Shown in pieces: positions 1 to 8,663 of a DNA stretch of 64,000 nt. The stretch lies in the NCBI RefSeq assembly GCF_037094685.1, contig NZ_CP146614.1, positions 744,001-808,000 on the forward strand. The letters run 5' to 3'. Numbering within the stretch: position 1 is the stretch's first letter; each line of letters begins with the position of its first letter. A program made the translations under genes and the position numbers. The notes beneath the pieces were generated by a model that was not told the DNA's origin, searched no databases, and saw only the letters and a program-made list of their open reading frames with translations. The DNA comes from Massilia sp. METH4. Its GTDB lineage: Bacteria > Pseudomonadota > Gammaproteobacteria > Burkholderiales > Burkholderiaceae_D.

Positions 1-3
1 CAG

Positions 4-906
4 GTGCATGGCTCGGTCCTCGATGCCATCGGCAACACGCCCGTGGTGCGGCTGCAGCGCCTGTTCCCCGGCCACGACGTTGTGGCCAAGCTCGAATTCA
101 TGAACCCCGGCGGCAGCATCAAGGACCGGATGGTGCGCCACATGTTGCGCCACCTGCCCTGCGGCGTGGAGCACGTGGTGGAAAGCTCCTCCGGCAATAC
201 CGGCGCCGCGCTGGCGATGGCGGCCGCGGTGCGCGGCCTGCGCTGCGAAGTGACCCTGCCCGACCGCACCAGCCAGGAAAAGATCCGGCGCATCGAAGCC
301 TATGGCGCCGAAGTGCACATGTGCTTGTCCGATGTGACCGAATCCCACGAGCACAGCTACTTGAGCATGGCCGAGAAGATCGCCACCGAGCACGGCGCCT
401 TTCACCTCGACCAGTACCGCTCGGCGCTGAACCGGCAAGCCCACTACACCGACACGGCGCCGGAACTGTGGTTCCAGCTCGACGGCAAGATCGACGTCTT
501 CGTCTGCGGCATCGGCTCGGGCGGCACGATTTCCGGGATCGCCCGCTTCCTGAAGGAGCACAACCCGCGCATCGCCGTGATCGGCGTCGAACCGCTGCAT
601 TCCTCGTACCGCTCGGCGGTCACCGGCGCGGCCGCCGAGGGAGAATTCGGCACGGTCATCGAAGGCGTCGGCAAGCGCCGCCCATCCGGCGCCTTCGACG
701 CGGCCGTGGTGGACGACGTGATCCAGGTCCCGGACGACGTGGCCGTCGACTACTGCCACCGGCTGGCACGCGAGGAAGGCATCCTCGCCGGCGGCTCATC
801 CGGCTGCGTGGCCGCCGGCATCGCGCAACTGCTGCCCAAACTGTCGGGACGGGTGGTGACGATTTTCCCGGATTCGGGCGTGAACTACCTCTCCAAGTAC
901 TTCTGA
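4..906 (+). CDS. PLP-dependent cysteine synthase family protein
   Basis: Fold-type II PLP enzyme of the O-acetylserine sulfhydrylase (CysK/CysM) family, expected to make cysteine or a related beta-substituted amino acid in the cytosol. The Schiff-base lysine lies in GGSIKDRM (about K40). The substrate loop SSGNTGAA, the phosphate-binding GIGSGGTISG and the C-terminal PDSGVNY are all present, so the catalytic set looks complete. The 300 aa length is typical. The GTG at the fourth base gives the CysM-like spacing to IGNTP, but the frame is open to the window edge, so the true start could lie outside. CysK, CysM and SbnA-type enzymes cannot be separated from this sequence alone. Confidence 0.85.
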   Translation: MHGSVLDAIGNTPVVRLQRLFPGHDVVAKLEFMNPGGSIKDRMVRHMLRHLPCGVEHVVESSSGNTGAALAMAAAVRGLRCEVTLPDRTSQEKIRRIEAYGAEVHMCLSDVTESHEHSYLSMAEKIATEHGAFHLDQYRSALNRQAHYTDTAPELWFQLDGKIDVFVCGIGSGGTISGIARFLKEHNPRIAVIGVEPLHSSYRSAVTGAAAEGEFGTVIEGVGKRRPSGAFDAAVVDDVIQVPDDVAVDYCHRLAREEGILAGGSSGCVAAGIAQLLPKLSGRVVTIFPDSGVNYLSKYF

Positions 907-920
907 CGGCCATCACGAAC

Positions 921-1001
921 ACCCGGTGACAGGCACCAGGTTTTTTGCAATATTTCCAGCCAGCCGGTGCCTGTCACCGGTTTTGCGTCACCGGTTTTGC
1001 G
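921..1001. repeat. intergenic hairpin repeat, GGTGACAGGCACC family, copy 1
   Basis: Left arm CCGGTGACAGGCACC (923-937) is the exact reverse complement of right arm GGTGCCTGTCACCGG (966-980), with a 28 nt spacer. Each arm is itself an imperfect palindrome of the form GGTG-N5-CACC. The right arm is followed by a 14 bp tandem duplication of TCACCGGTTTTGCG (974-987 and 988-1001). A second copy with the same arms and a different spacer lies at 13617-13674. It sits between two converging genes and may also stop transcription. Confidence 0.85.
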
Positions 1002-1048
1002 CGCGGCCGATCATGGGCGCAGGTGCTTGGCCACGCGCCGCGACACTA

Positions 1049-1477
1049 TCATTGGATGAAGTAACCGGATACCCGCCACGTGCCGTCGGCCTCCAGCATC
1101 GGCGTCACCGTTTCCACGGCATTCGCACGATCGGCGAAGCGTGTCGTATATCGCAACACCACGTACCGGCCCTGTGGCGCGCCGGGCAGCGTGGTGGTGT
1201 AGGTGGACGACGCCAGCGTGCGCTCCTGCAACGCGCCGACCGGCATGCGCGCCGCGCGGCCACCCTGCTCCCATTGCGCCAGGCTGATGGCGCTGCGCAG
1301 CGGCGCTGCGGCTTGCTCCCAGGAAGCCTTGTAGTGACCCGCATCGACCAGGGCCAGCCATTTGTCGGCGGCCGCCTTGGCTTCGTCGATGGCTTGCTGG
1401 TTCTGGGCTGTTTCGGCGGTTTGCGCGTGGGCGAAGGTGGCGGCGGTGAACAGCAGGGAGGCAACGAGCAGCTTCAT
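1049..1477 (-). CDS. DUF4019 domain-containing exported protein
   Basis: Small secreted protein of 142 aa. An N-terminal signal peptide (MKLLVASLLFTAATFAHAQ) is followed by a DUF4019-type domain with the family features WLxLVDxGxYxxSW near the start and YVVLRYTT plus GTWRVSGYFI at the end. The function of this family is unknown. An ATG two codons upstream is possible, but AAAGG sits at the right distance only for the start chosen here. Monocistronic; it converges on the cysteine-synthase-like gene across a hairpin repeat. Confidence 0.8.
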   Translation of the reverse strand: MKLLVASLLFTAATFAHAQTAETAQNQQAIDEAKAAADKWLALVDAGHYKASWEQAAAPLRSAISLAQWEQGGRAARMPVGALQERTLASSTYTTTLPGAPQGRYVVLRYTTRFADRANAVETVTPMLEADGTWRVSGYFIQ

Positions 1478-1658
1478 GGGCATCCTTTCACGGTGGTAGC
1501 GGCTGGCGCGGGCAGATGCGAGCGCCGCTCAGGATGTTGCCATGAATTTTAGCCGCGCGGATGAAGAGGACTGACGACGTCTCGACGGATGATCGAGGAC
1601 GGGGCGCCCGGCCGTGCCTCCTCGCCGGGACCGACGGGACGTTGCTGGTCCGCCCCGA

Positions 1659-3248
1659 TTACCGCGCATCTGGTCTGGCGCGCATGTGTCCCATGAAGTC
1701 GGAGAAAGGCATCGGCTTGCCGAACAGCCATCCCTGTGCGAACTGCACGCCCTGGCTGCGCAGGAAGTCGCGCTGTGCCGTATTCTCGACTCCTTCGGCG
1801 ATCATTTTCAGTCCCAGGCCGCTGGCCATGCGTATGATGTGCTGCACGACCTGGCTCGTCGCTGCCCCGGTCCCGATCGCTTCGATGAACGCACGGTCGA
1901 TCTTCAGGTAGTCCAGCGCGAGCGATTCCAGATAGGACAGGCTGGAGTAGCCGGTGCCGAAGTCGTCGATCGCGATCGGGAACCCCTCGGTGCGCAGCAG
2001 TGACAGAACCTTGCCGGCGATCTCCTTGTCCAGCAGGCCGCGTTCCGTCACCTCGATCATCAGGCTGTCCGGTGCGATACCCGCAGCCAGCGTCGCGGCA
2101 CGCAGGCGCCCGGCGAGGTCTCCCCTGTGCACGTCCGCTGCCGAGATGTTGATCGCAACGTGGAAGCCGGAACGGCTGCGCAGGAAGTCGCCGGTCTCGC
2201 GGCAGACCAGTTCCAGTACCTTGTCAGTGATGGAGACGATCAGCCCGGCCTGTTCCGCAGCCGGGATGAACCCATCCGGGCTGACGACGCCGGAACCCGG
2301 CCGGTGCCATCGCACCAGCGCTTCGGCACCAACCCATTGCCCCGTATGCAAGTCGACTATCGGTTGATAGACCACATAAAACTGCTGGCGCCGCAGGCCG
2401 GCCCGTATGGCTGCCGGCATGGCCAGCCGGCGGCGTGCGAGCAACCCGATGACGAACGCGAGCGCGAGGCCCATGCCCGCGCCGGCGGGGACGAGACGCC
2501 AGGCAATCTCCCTGGAGCGCGCGCGTAGTCGTGCGGCGGGAATCGCCGCCACCGCTGCGGTCTGATAGCGCGTCGACCTGGCGACGGCTACGACGCGGTC
2601 GGCATCGAAAAAAGTCGCTTCCATGCGTGGTCCGAGCCGGTCGATCCAGCGCGTGTCGGCACGGCCTTGCACGACCAGGACCTCGCGGGGCGCCGGCACA
2701 CCGCGGGGGGCCAGTACGATGATCGCCAGCGTGACGTCGGCTTGCGTGGTGAAGCTGTCGATCGCCAGGTCACGATGCAGGACGACTGCGAAACCGTGCT
2801 GTTCCAGGACAATGAAATGCTGGCGCGGCACGATAGGGAAGACGACATTGCGCCGCACCTTCAGGCCGGTGCTGGTCTGGAACTCGACCGGACCGATATC
2901 GAAGCCGTCGTCGTATCCGCTGACAGACGAGCACTCGAACCGGTTGCCGCTGACGTACCCGATTGCCTGGATATAGCCTGACTGGAGGTCGATTTCACGC
3001 ATGCGACCGATGCTCTCCGGCGAACACGGGACTTCGGCGTGGAACTTCGCCAGCGCCGCGATGCCATCCGCGACCTGGTGCGTCGTTTCGTCCGTGCGGT
3101 GGAGGATATCGCGCGCGTGCCATAGCGCGAGCGCGGCTTCCGCCTGAAAGCCTTGCCGGTCTGCTTCCCGCAAGGCCAGTATGACAGGAGCGATGAGGGC
3201 TGCCGATACAGCCATGGCGGCCAGCGCGACAATATATTTTCTTTTCAT
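1659..3248 (-). CDS. cyclic-di-GMP phosphodiesterase, CSS-motif plus EAL
   Basis: Inner-membrane c-di-GMP phosphodiesterase of 529 aa. A first TM helix (about 5-25) leads to a periplasmic CSS-motif domain with Cys75 and the Cys-Ser-Ser triplet at 106-108. A second TM helix is at about 245-265 and a cytoplasmic EAL domain starts near 275. The EAL signature AEALVRW, DDFGTGYSSL, KIDRAFI and IAEGVEN are intact, so hydrolysis is predicted. In characterised CSS-domain PDEs the periplasmic cysteines form a disulfide that controls activity, so redox sensing is a reasonable inference. Monocistronic. Confidence 0.9.
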   Translation of the reverse strand: MKRKYIVALAAMAVSAALIAPVILALREADRQGFQAEAALALWHARDILHRTDETTHQVADGIAALAKFHAEVPCSPESIGRMREIDLQSGYIQAIGYVSGNRFECSSVSGYDDGFDIGPVEFQTSTGLKVRRNVVFPIVPRQHFIVLEQHGFAVVLHRDLAIDSFTTQADVTLAIIVLAPRGVPAPREVLVVQGRADTRWIDRLGPRMEATFFDADRVVAVARSTRYQTAAVAAIPAARLRARSREIAWRLVPAGAGMGLALAFVIGLLARRRLAMPAAIRAGLRRQQFYVVYQPIVDLHTGQWVGAEALVRWHRPGSGVVSPDGFIPAAEQAGLIVSITDKVLELVCRETGDFLRSRSGFHVAINISAADVHRGDLAGRLRAATLAAGIAPDSLMIEVTERGLLDKEIAGKVLSLLRTEGFPIAIDDFGTGYSSLSYLESLALDYLKIDRAFIEAIGTGAATSQVVQHIIRMASGLGLKMIAEGVENTAQRDFLRSQGVQFAQGWLFGKPMPFSDFMGHMRARPDAR

Positions 3249-3708
3249 GCCTGGTCAGGTATGGAACGCAATGGCAGCCCCGGCTTCACAGAAGGACGCC
3301 GAGAAAGCTGGGCAACACATCGCATGCATTCGGCGCAAAGGGCGCCTCCGCGGCGCCGAGCGCGTGGTTCCAGGCGCTCGCGCGCAGCCGCTACGATAGC
3401 CGCCAGGGTGTCCCGCGCTGCATATGCAATGCGCGCCGGGCTGGAACCCCGCAGCTATCACGGCCGCGCATTGTACCGTCGGGATATATTGCGGTCGATG
3501 CAGTATCGGCACTATGTCGTCCAACGCAGGTCTGCGTCCGGGGCCGGGTGATCTTGCCGATATCGGCCGGTGGGCTTACCCATGCCGGCGGACACTTTCG
3601 ACAGGTACCATGTCGCTATCGACGCCTCTCTCGATGTCGTAACTTGTCGACACTTCCACTTCGGCCCATCGATGGCGTTTCGGGAGCGGCCTCCATCCCA
3701 TTGCCAAA
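3249..3708. other. intergenic region with no recognised gene
   Basis: About 460 bases between the EAL gene start and the terminator of the aldehyde oxidase operon. No open frame here has a ribosome site or a recognisable product. It should hold the promoter of the EAL gene. Confidence 0.5.
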
Positions 3709-3748
3709 CGAAAAAACCCCGGTTGGCACCGAAGCGCCATCCGGGGTT
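3709..3748 (-). terminator. rho-independent terminator of the paoABC-type operon
   Basis: On the minus strand AACCCCGG (3741-3748) and CCGGGGTT (3715-3722) pair around an 18 nt loop and are followed by a run of T. It lies 55 nt downstream of the last gene of the operon. Confidence 0.75.
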
Positions 3749-3803
3749 CGACTTGCATTACGCCAGTGCGCCGGCAGCCGGCCGGCGCGACGCCGCAGCT
3801 ATC

Positions 3804-6002
3804 TCACGCCACCTGCGGCATCTTCCCGATCAGCTTATCGAGCGTGATCGGATACTCCCGCACGCGCACGCCGGTGGCGTTGTAGATCGCGTTCGCGATG
3901 GCGCCGGCCACGCCGCAGATGCCCAGCTCGCCCACGCCCTTGGCCTTCATCGGCGAGGACATCGGGTCGGTCTCGTCGAGGAAGATCACTTCCTGGTGCG
4001 GGATGTCCGCATGTACCGGCACCTCGTAGGTGGCCAGGTCATGGTTGACGAAGAAGCCGATGCGCTTGTCGACGGCCAGTTCCTCCATCAGCGCGGCGCC
4101 GGCGCCCATCGTCATCGCGCCGATCACCTGGCTGCGGGCCGTCTTCGGGTTCAGGATGCGGCCGGCCGCGCACACGGCCAGCATGCGCCGGATGCGCACT
4201 TCGCCCGTGTAGGCATCGACCGCCACCTCCACGAAGTGGGCGCCGAACGTGGATTGCTGGTACTTCTTGTCCAGGTCGCCGTACTCCATCTTGTCCTCGG
4301 CCACCAGTTCGCCGCCGGCCGCCGCCTCGCGCAGCGGCAGCGACTTGCCGCCCGCGCGCACCGTGCCGTCCACGAAATCGGCGTTTGCCGCCAGGCCCAG
4401 CTTCTTCGCCACCGCTTCGCGCAGCTTCACGCAAGCGGCGTACACGCCGGCGGTGGAGCTGTTGCCGCCCCACTGGCCGCCCGAGCCGGCCGACACGGGA
4501 TAATCGGAATCGCCCAGCTTCACCACCACCTGGTCGAGCGACACGCCCATCATCTCGGCCGCCGTCTGCGCGATGATCGTGTAGCTGCCCGTGCCGATAT
4601 CGGTCATGTCGGTTTCCACGGTGACGACGCCCTTGCCGTCGAGCCGCACGCGCGCGGCGGACTTCTGCACGAGGTTGTTGCGGAAGGCGGAGGCGACGCC
4701 CATGCCGACCAGCCAGCGCCCTTCCCTCACCTGGGCCGGCTGCGGGTTGCGCTTGTTCCAGCCGAATTTTTCCGCGCCGGTGCGCAGGCACTCGACGAAG
4801 CGCCGCTGCGAGAACTTGCGCGTGCGCTTTTCCGGATCGACCGTGGTGTCGTTCACGATGCGGAAGGTGACCGGGTCCATCTTCAGTTTCTCGGCCAGCT
4901 CGTCGACGGCGATCTCGAGCGCCATCATGCCGGGCGCCTCGCCGGGCGCGCGCATCGCATTGCCTTCCGGCAGATCGAGTACGGCGAGGTTCAGGCGCGT
5001 CAGGCGGTTGGCGCCGGCGTACAGCAGGCGGGTTTGCTGCACGGCCGTTTCCGGCTTGCCGTCCGGCAGGTCGCCGGACCAGCTTTCATGGGCGATCGCC
5101 GTGATGCGACCCTCGCGCGTGGCGCCGATGCGGATGCGCTGGATCGTCGCCGGGCGGTGCGTAGTGTTGTTGATCATCAGCGCGCGCTGCAGTGCCACCT
5201 TCACGGGCCGGCCGGCCTGCTTCGCGCCCAGCGCCGCCAGCACGGCCTCGGCGCGCAGGAACAGCTTGCCGCCGAAGCCGCCGCCGATGTAGGGCGACAC
5301 CAGCCGCACCTTCTCCTTCGGGATGCCGAGCGTTTTCGCCATGTCGCCCTTGCCCCAGTCGATCATCTGGTTCGATGTCCAGATGGTGAGCTTGTCGCCT
5401 TCCCAGGCGGCCACCGAGGCATGGGGCTCCATCATCGCGTGCGTCTGGTCCGGCGTGGTGTAGGTGGCGTCGAACTTCACCGGCGCGCTGTCGAAGGCGG
5501 ACTGGAAATTGCCGGCCTTCGTTTCCGGGTCTTCTTCCTTCTTCGGCACCTTGGCCGAGTCCTTTGCCTTGGCCAGGTCGTATTCGCCCTTGATCGGCGA
5601 GTATTCCACCTTCACCAGGCCGGCGGCGGCGCGCGCCTGCTCGAACGTTTCGGCCACCACCAGCGCCACGGCCTGGTGGTAGTGGTCGACGAGGGGCCCG
5701 GCCAGCAGCCTGGCCGTGTTGTAGTCGCCTTTTTCCAGCTTGCCCGCATTCTCGTGCGTGACGACGGCGAGCACGCCGGGCGCGCGCCGCGCGGCAGCCA
5801 CGTCGAGCGAAGTGATACGGCCCTTGGCAATGGTCGCGCCGACCACGTAGCCGTAGGCGGCGTTTGGCGCCACGTCGTGGCGCTCGTAGGCATAGCGCGC
5901 GGTGCCGGTGGTTTTATAGGGGCCGTCGATACGGTCGGTCGGCTTGCCGACCACCTTCAGCTGGTCGATCGGATTGGTGGTGGCGGGAGTGGTGAACTTC
6001 AT
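3804..6002 (-). CDS. paoC: periplasmic aldehyde oxidoreductase, molybdopterin-binding subunit (PaoC type)
   Basis: Large catalytic subunit (732 aa) of a xanthine-oxidase-family aldehyde oxidoreductase. The N-terminus (NPIDQLKVVGKPTDRIDG, then KTTGTARYAYE) closely follows E. coli PaoC. The cofactor loop GGGFGGK and the near-C-terminal KGVGELGICGV, holding the catalytic glutamate, are present. It would oxidise aldehydes to acids with MCD-type molybdenum cofactor. The start is the ATG in MKFTTPA; an upstream in-frame extension would run into the FAD subunit gene. Last gene of a three-gene operon read A-B-C. No PaoD-type cofactor insertion chaperone is in the window. Confidence 0.92.
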   Translation of the reverse strand: MKFTTPATTNPIDQLKVVGKPTDRIDGPYKTTGTARYAYERHDVAPNAAYGYVVGATIAKGRITSLDVAAARRAPGVLAVVTHENAGKLEKGDYNTARLLAGPLVDHYHQAVALVVAETFEQARAAAGLVKVEYSPIKGEYDLAKAKDSAKVPKKEEDPETKAGNFQSAFDSAPVKFDATYTTPDQTHAMMEPHASVAAWEGDKLTIWTSNQMIDWGKGDMAKTLGIPKEKVRLVSPYIGGGFGGKLFLRAEAVLAALGAKQAGRPVKVALQRALMINNTTHRPATIQRIRIGATREGRITAIAHESWSGDLPDGKPETAVQQTRLLYAGANRLTRLNLAVLDLPEGNAMRAPGEAPGMMALEIAVDELAEKLKMDPVTFRIVNDTTVDPEKRTRKFSQRRFVECLRTGAEKFGWNKRNPQPAQVREGRWLVGMGVASAFRNNLVQKSAARVRLDGKGVVTVETDMTDIGTGSYTIIAQTAAEMMGVSLDQVVVKLGDSDYPVSAGSGGQWGGNSSTAGVYAACVKLREAVAKKLGLAANADFVDGTVRAGGKSLPLREAAAGGELVAEDKMEYGDLDKKYQQSTFGAHFVEVAVDAYTGEVRIRRMLAVCAAGRILNPKTARSQVIGAMTMGAGAALMEELAVDKRIGFFVNHDLATYEVPVHADIPHQEVIFLDETDPMSSPMKAKGVGELGICGVAGAIANAIYNATGVRVREYPITLDKLIGKMPQVA

Positions 6003-6006
6003 CGCT

Positions 6007-6960
6007 TCATCCTTTCTTCGCTTCCGCCAGCACCGCGTCGATCGTGCGCTGGACGAGGGGCACCTTGAAGGCATTGTCGTGCTGGGGCTTGGCGCCGGCC
6101 AGCAGCTGCTCGGCCACGGCGCGGCCGCCGCGTGGCATTTGCTGGTCCGCCGCCGGCACGCGCCAGGGCTTGTGCGCTATGCCGCCGACGGCGACGCGCC
6201 CCGTGCCGTCCGGCTGCACGATGGCCGCCACGGACACCAGCGCGAACGCGTAGGACGCACGGTCGCGCACCTTGTGGTACAGCTGGCGGCCGCCCACTGG
6301 CCTCGGTAGCGTTACCGAAGTAATCAGCTCGCCGGGGTTCAGCACGTGTTCGATGTGGGGCGTATTGCCCGGCAGCTTGTGGAAGTCGGCGATGGGAATG
6401 ACGCGCGTGGCGCCGTTCGGCCGCACGGTTTCCACGGTGGCGTCCAGTGCCGCCATGGCCACCGCCATGTCGCTCGGGTGCGTGGCAATGCAGGCCTCGC
6501 TGGTGCCGACGATGGCGTGGTGGCGGGTAAAGCCGCCGATGGCCGAGCAGCCGCTGCCCGGGTTGCGCTTGTTGCACGGTTGGGCCGTGTCGTAGAAATA
6601 CGGGCAGCGCGTGCGCTGCAGCAGATTGCCGGCCGTGGTGGCCTTGTTGCGCAACTGGGCCGAGGCGCCGGCCAGCAGCGCGCGCGACAGCACGGCGTAG
6701 TCCCGGCGCACGCGCTCGTCCGCGGCCAGGTCCGTATTGCGCACCAGTGCGCCCACGCGCAGGCCGCCTTCACGGGTCGGCTCGATCTTGTCGAGGCCCA
6801 GGCCGTTCACGTCCACCAGGTGCGGCGGCGTTTCGATCTCCAGCTTCATCAGGTCCAGCAGGTTGGTGCCGCCAGCGATGAAGCGGGCGCCGGGCACGCG
6901 CGCGGCCGCCGCGGCGGCTTCGGCGGGCGTGCGCGCCTTCTCGTACGTGAAGACTTTCAT
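6007..6960 (-). CDS. paoB: aldehyde oxidoreductase, FAD-binding subunit (PaoB type)
   Basis: FAD subunit of 317 aa that passes electrons from the FeS clusters to the final acceptor. [14 protein letters not shown] is the FAD-binding signature. The cysteine-rich segment with CPYFYDT, CNKR and GSGCSA matches the extra 4Fe-4S cluster site known in E. coli PaoB. The start was set at ATG MKVFTYE because GGAGGT lies 7 nt upstream; a GTG nine bases earlier lacks that spacing. It begins one base after the paoA stop and ends 4 bases before paoC, so it is probably translationally coupled to both. Confidence 0.92.
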   Translation of the reverse strand: MKVFTYEKARTPAEAAAAAARVPGARFIAGGTNLLDLMKLEIETPPHLVDVNGLGLDKIEPTREGGLRVGALVRNTDLAADERVRRDYAVLSRALLAGASAQLRNKATTAGNLLQRTRCPYFYDTAQPCNKRNPGSGCSAIGGFTRHHAIVGTSEACIATHPSDMAVAMAALDATVETVRPNGATRVIPIADFHKLPGNTPHIEHVLNPGELITSVTLPRPVGGRQLYHKVRDRASYAFALVSVAAIVQPDGTGRVAVGGIAHKPWRVPAADQQMPRGGRAVAEQLLAGAKPQHDNAFKVPLVQRTIDAVLAEAKKG

Positions 6961-6961
6961 A

Positions 6962-7615
6962 TCAGGCACCTCCCGCGCCGGCAGTGCCGGCGCCCTCGAC
7001 GATCGCGTCGACGATGTTCGAATAGGCGCCGCAGCGGCAAATATTGCCGCTCATGCGCTCGCGGATCTCCAGCTCGGTGAGCGGCGGGCGCTTCGTCAGG
7101 TCGGCCGTGACGTGGCTGGGAATGCCCTTCCTGATTTCATCGAGCACGGCGACAGCCGAACAGATCTGGCCAGGGGTACAGTAGCCGCACTGGTAGCCGT
7201 CGTGCTTGACGAAGGCTTGCTGCATCGGGTGCATCTTCTCGGGCGTGCCGAGGCCTTCGATGGTGGTGATCTCCGAGTTTTCGTGCATCACGGCGAGCGA
7301 GAGGCAGGAGTTGATGCGGCGGCCGTCGGCGATCACCGTGCAGGCGCCGCACTGGCCCTGGTCGCAGCCCTTCTTGGTACCGGTCAGGTGCAGCTGCTCG
7401 CGCAGCAGGTCGAGCAAGGTGGTGCGCGTGTCGACGGCGATCGTGTGCTGCTGGCCATTGACCTTCAGCGTGACCTTCGACGAAACGGGCGTTTGCGGAA
7501 CGGGGGTGGCGGCGGGCGTGGCTTGCGCCCCCGCCACCGTTGGCACGGCCGCGGCCGTGGCGGTGAGCGCGCCGGCGATCAGCAGGTCGCGCCGGGTCGA
7601 GTCGATTTCATCCAT
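6962..7615 (-). CDS. paoA: aldehyde oxidoreductase, 2Fe-2S subunit with Tat signal (PaoA type)
   Basis: Iron-sulfur subunit of 217 aa. Twin-arginine signal [10 protein letters not shown] precedes a hydrophobic stretch, so the folded complex is expected to be exported to the periplasm. The plant-type 2Fe-2S loop [10 protein letters not shown] and the second cluster cysteines [10 protein letters not shown] and CRCGAY are all present. The start is the ATG of MDEIDSTRR with AAAGGA upstream; an in-frame extension of 17 codons would put the Tat motif unusually deep. First gene of the operon. Confidence 0.92.
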   Translation of the reverse strand: MDEIDSTRRDLLIAGALTATAAAVPTVAGAQATPAATPVPQTPVSSKVTLKVNGQQHTIAVDTRTTLLDLLREQLHLTGTKKGCDQGQCGACTVIADGRRINSCLSLAVMHENSEITTIEGLGTPEKMHPMQQAFVKHDGYQCGYCTPGQICSAVAVLDEIRKGIPSHVTADLTKRPPLTELEIRERMSGNICRCGAYSNIVDAIVEGAGTAGAGGA

Positions 7616-7846
7616 GAGTTCGCATCCTTTGGCGTTTGGGTGGGAGGCCGGAAAGGTTCGATGCATGCGTGCCGGATCGTATCCGGGCGGGAACCGACGG
7701 TGATGTTAATGGCAATACGAGAAATGGCTAAACACGGTTGGGATGCGGGCCGGCGCGCAAAACAAAGAGCTTTCACAAGCGGCGCACGCGTCGATCAGCG
7801 CTGTCGTTGGCCAGGCCTTGCTGGCCGCGAATGATACGATGCCGAC

Positions 7847-8221
7847 ATGAATCGACCGATGAAGTTCCTGCTCAAAGCGATCGGCGCCATCGCCGTGGTG
7901 CTTGCCGTGCTCGGCGCCTTCCTGCCGCTGCTGCCCACCACGCCATTCCTGCTGCTGGCCTCGGCCTGCTTTGCACGCAGCTCGGTAAGGGCGCATAACT
8001 GGCTGCGCACCAATGCGCTCTTCGGCAAATACCTGCGCGATTGGGAAGACGGGCGCGGCCTGCCGCTGCGCGGCAAGATCGCCATCCTGCTGTTCATGTG
8101 GGGGTCGATGGCATATTCGATGACGCGCGTCTCGCACATGCCCATGCTGGTGGCGCTGCTGGTGGCGATCGGCCTGGGCGTTACCGTTTTCCTGCTGCGC
8201 TTCGTGCCGACAAAGCGCTGA
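7847..8221 (+). CDS. YbaN/DUF454 family inner-membrane protein
   Basis: 124 aa membrane protein with three or four TM segments (about 7-30, 88-103 and 108-120). The motif LPLLPTTPFLLLASACFARSS is the hallmark of the DUF454 (YbaN) family, followed by the conserved HNWLxTNxLFGxYLRDWExGRG. Function is unknown. Its 3' end overlaps the 3' end of the HxlR gene by about 40 bases, tail to tail, with both reading frames open, so both products look real. Confidence 0.85.
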   Translation: MNRPMKFLLKAIGAIAVVLAVLGAFLPLLPTTPFLLLASACFARSSVRAHNWLRTNALFGKYLRDWEDGRGLPLRGKIAILLFMWGSMAYSMTRVSHMPMLVALLVAIGLGVTVFLLRFVPTKR

Positions 8222-8552
8222 CACCCGCCGCGCCGCGCCCTTCCGCGTACTTCCTGCCCCAGTCCGCGATCGGTCCCAAGGCCTTGTTGAGTTCGCTGCC
8301 GGCCGGCGTCAACGAATATTCGACGCGCGGCGGTACTTCCGGATAGGCGACGCGCGTGACGAGTCCATCGGCCTCCATCTCGCGCAACTGCTGGATCAGC
8401 ATTTTTTCCGTGATCCCGCCGAGCAGCCGCCGCAATTCCCCCGTGCGCACCGGTCCCTCGTGCAGTTCGTAGAGAATCACCGCCTTCCACTTGCCGCCGA
8501 TGACTTCGAACGCGGGGCCGATCCCGCAATTGAACGGTTTTTCCGCCGCCAT
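8181..8552 (-). CDS. HxlR family transcriptional regulator
   Basis: 123 aa winged-helix DNA-binding protein. CGIGPAFEVIGGKWK and ILYELHEGPVRTGELRRLL, ITEKMLIQQLREMEADGLV and PRVEYSLTPAG are the standard HxlR features. The proximal cysteine (NCGIGPAFE) is where redox- or aldehyde-sensing members are modified. The start is the ATG MAAEKPF with GGGAGG upstream; a TTG four codons earlier overlaps that site. It is divergent from an NAD(P)-dependent oxidoreductase, with paired GTAC half-sites between them, so it most likely controls that gene and itself. Confidence 0.88.
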   Translation of the reverse strand: MAAEKPFNCGIGPAFEVIGGKWKAVILYELHEGPVRTGELRRLLGGITEKMLIQQLREMEADGLVTRVAYPEVPPRVEYSLTPAGSELNKALGPIADWGRKYAEGRGAAGVSALSARSAAGKR

Positions 8553-8581
8553 GATGCCTCCCAAAACTTACCAATTGGATA

Positions 8582-8623
8582 GTACCTGACAATCTGGTAC
8601 GTACTTGACCACCAAGATGGTAC
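8582..8623. promoter_or_regulatory. candidate HxlR operator, two GTAC inverted repeats
   Basis: GTACC at 8582 pairs with GGTAC at 8596, and the adjacent GTACTT at 8601 with GGTAC at 8619. The two dyads share GTAC(C/T)TGAC on the left and a GGTAC end. They lie in the 111-base space between the divergent HxlR and oxidoreductase starts. Confidence 0.55.
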
Positions 8624-8663
8624 ATCACGATACTGGCGCTTCCAACCTTTCCAGGAGATCACC

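Noticed and set aside
3570..6068. Very long open frame (over 800 codons) on the plus strand, antisense to paoC
   Set aside because: Rich in His, Arg, Gly and Ala with no domain; a shadow of the high-GC paoC frame, which has clear homology.
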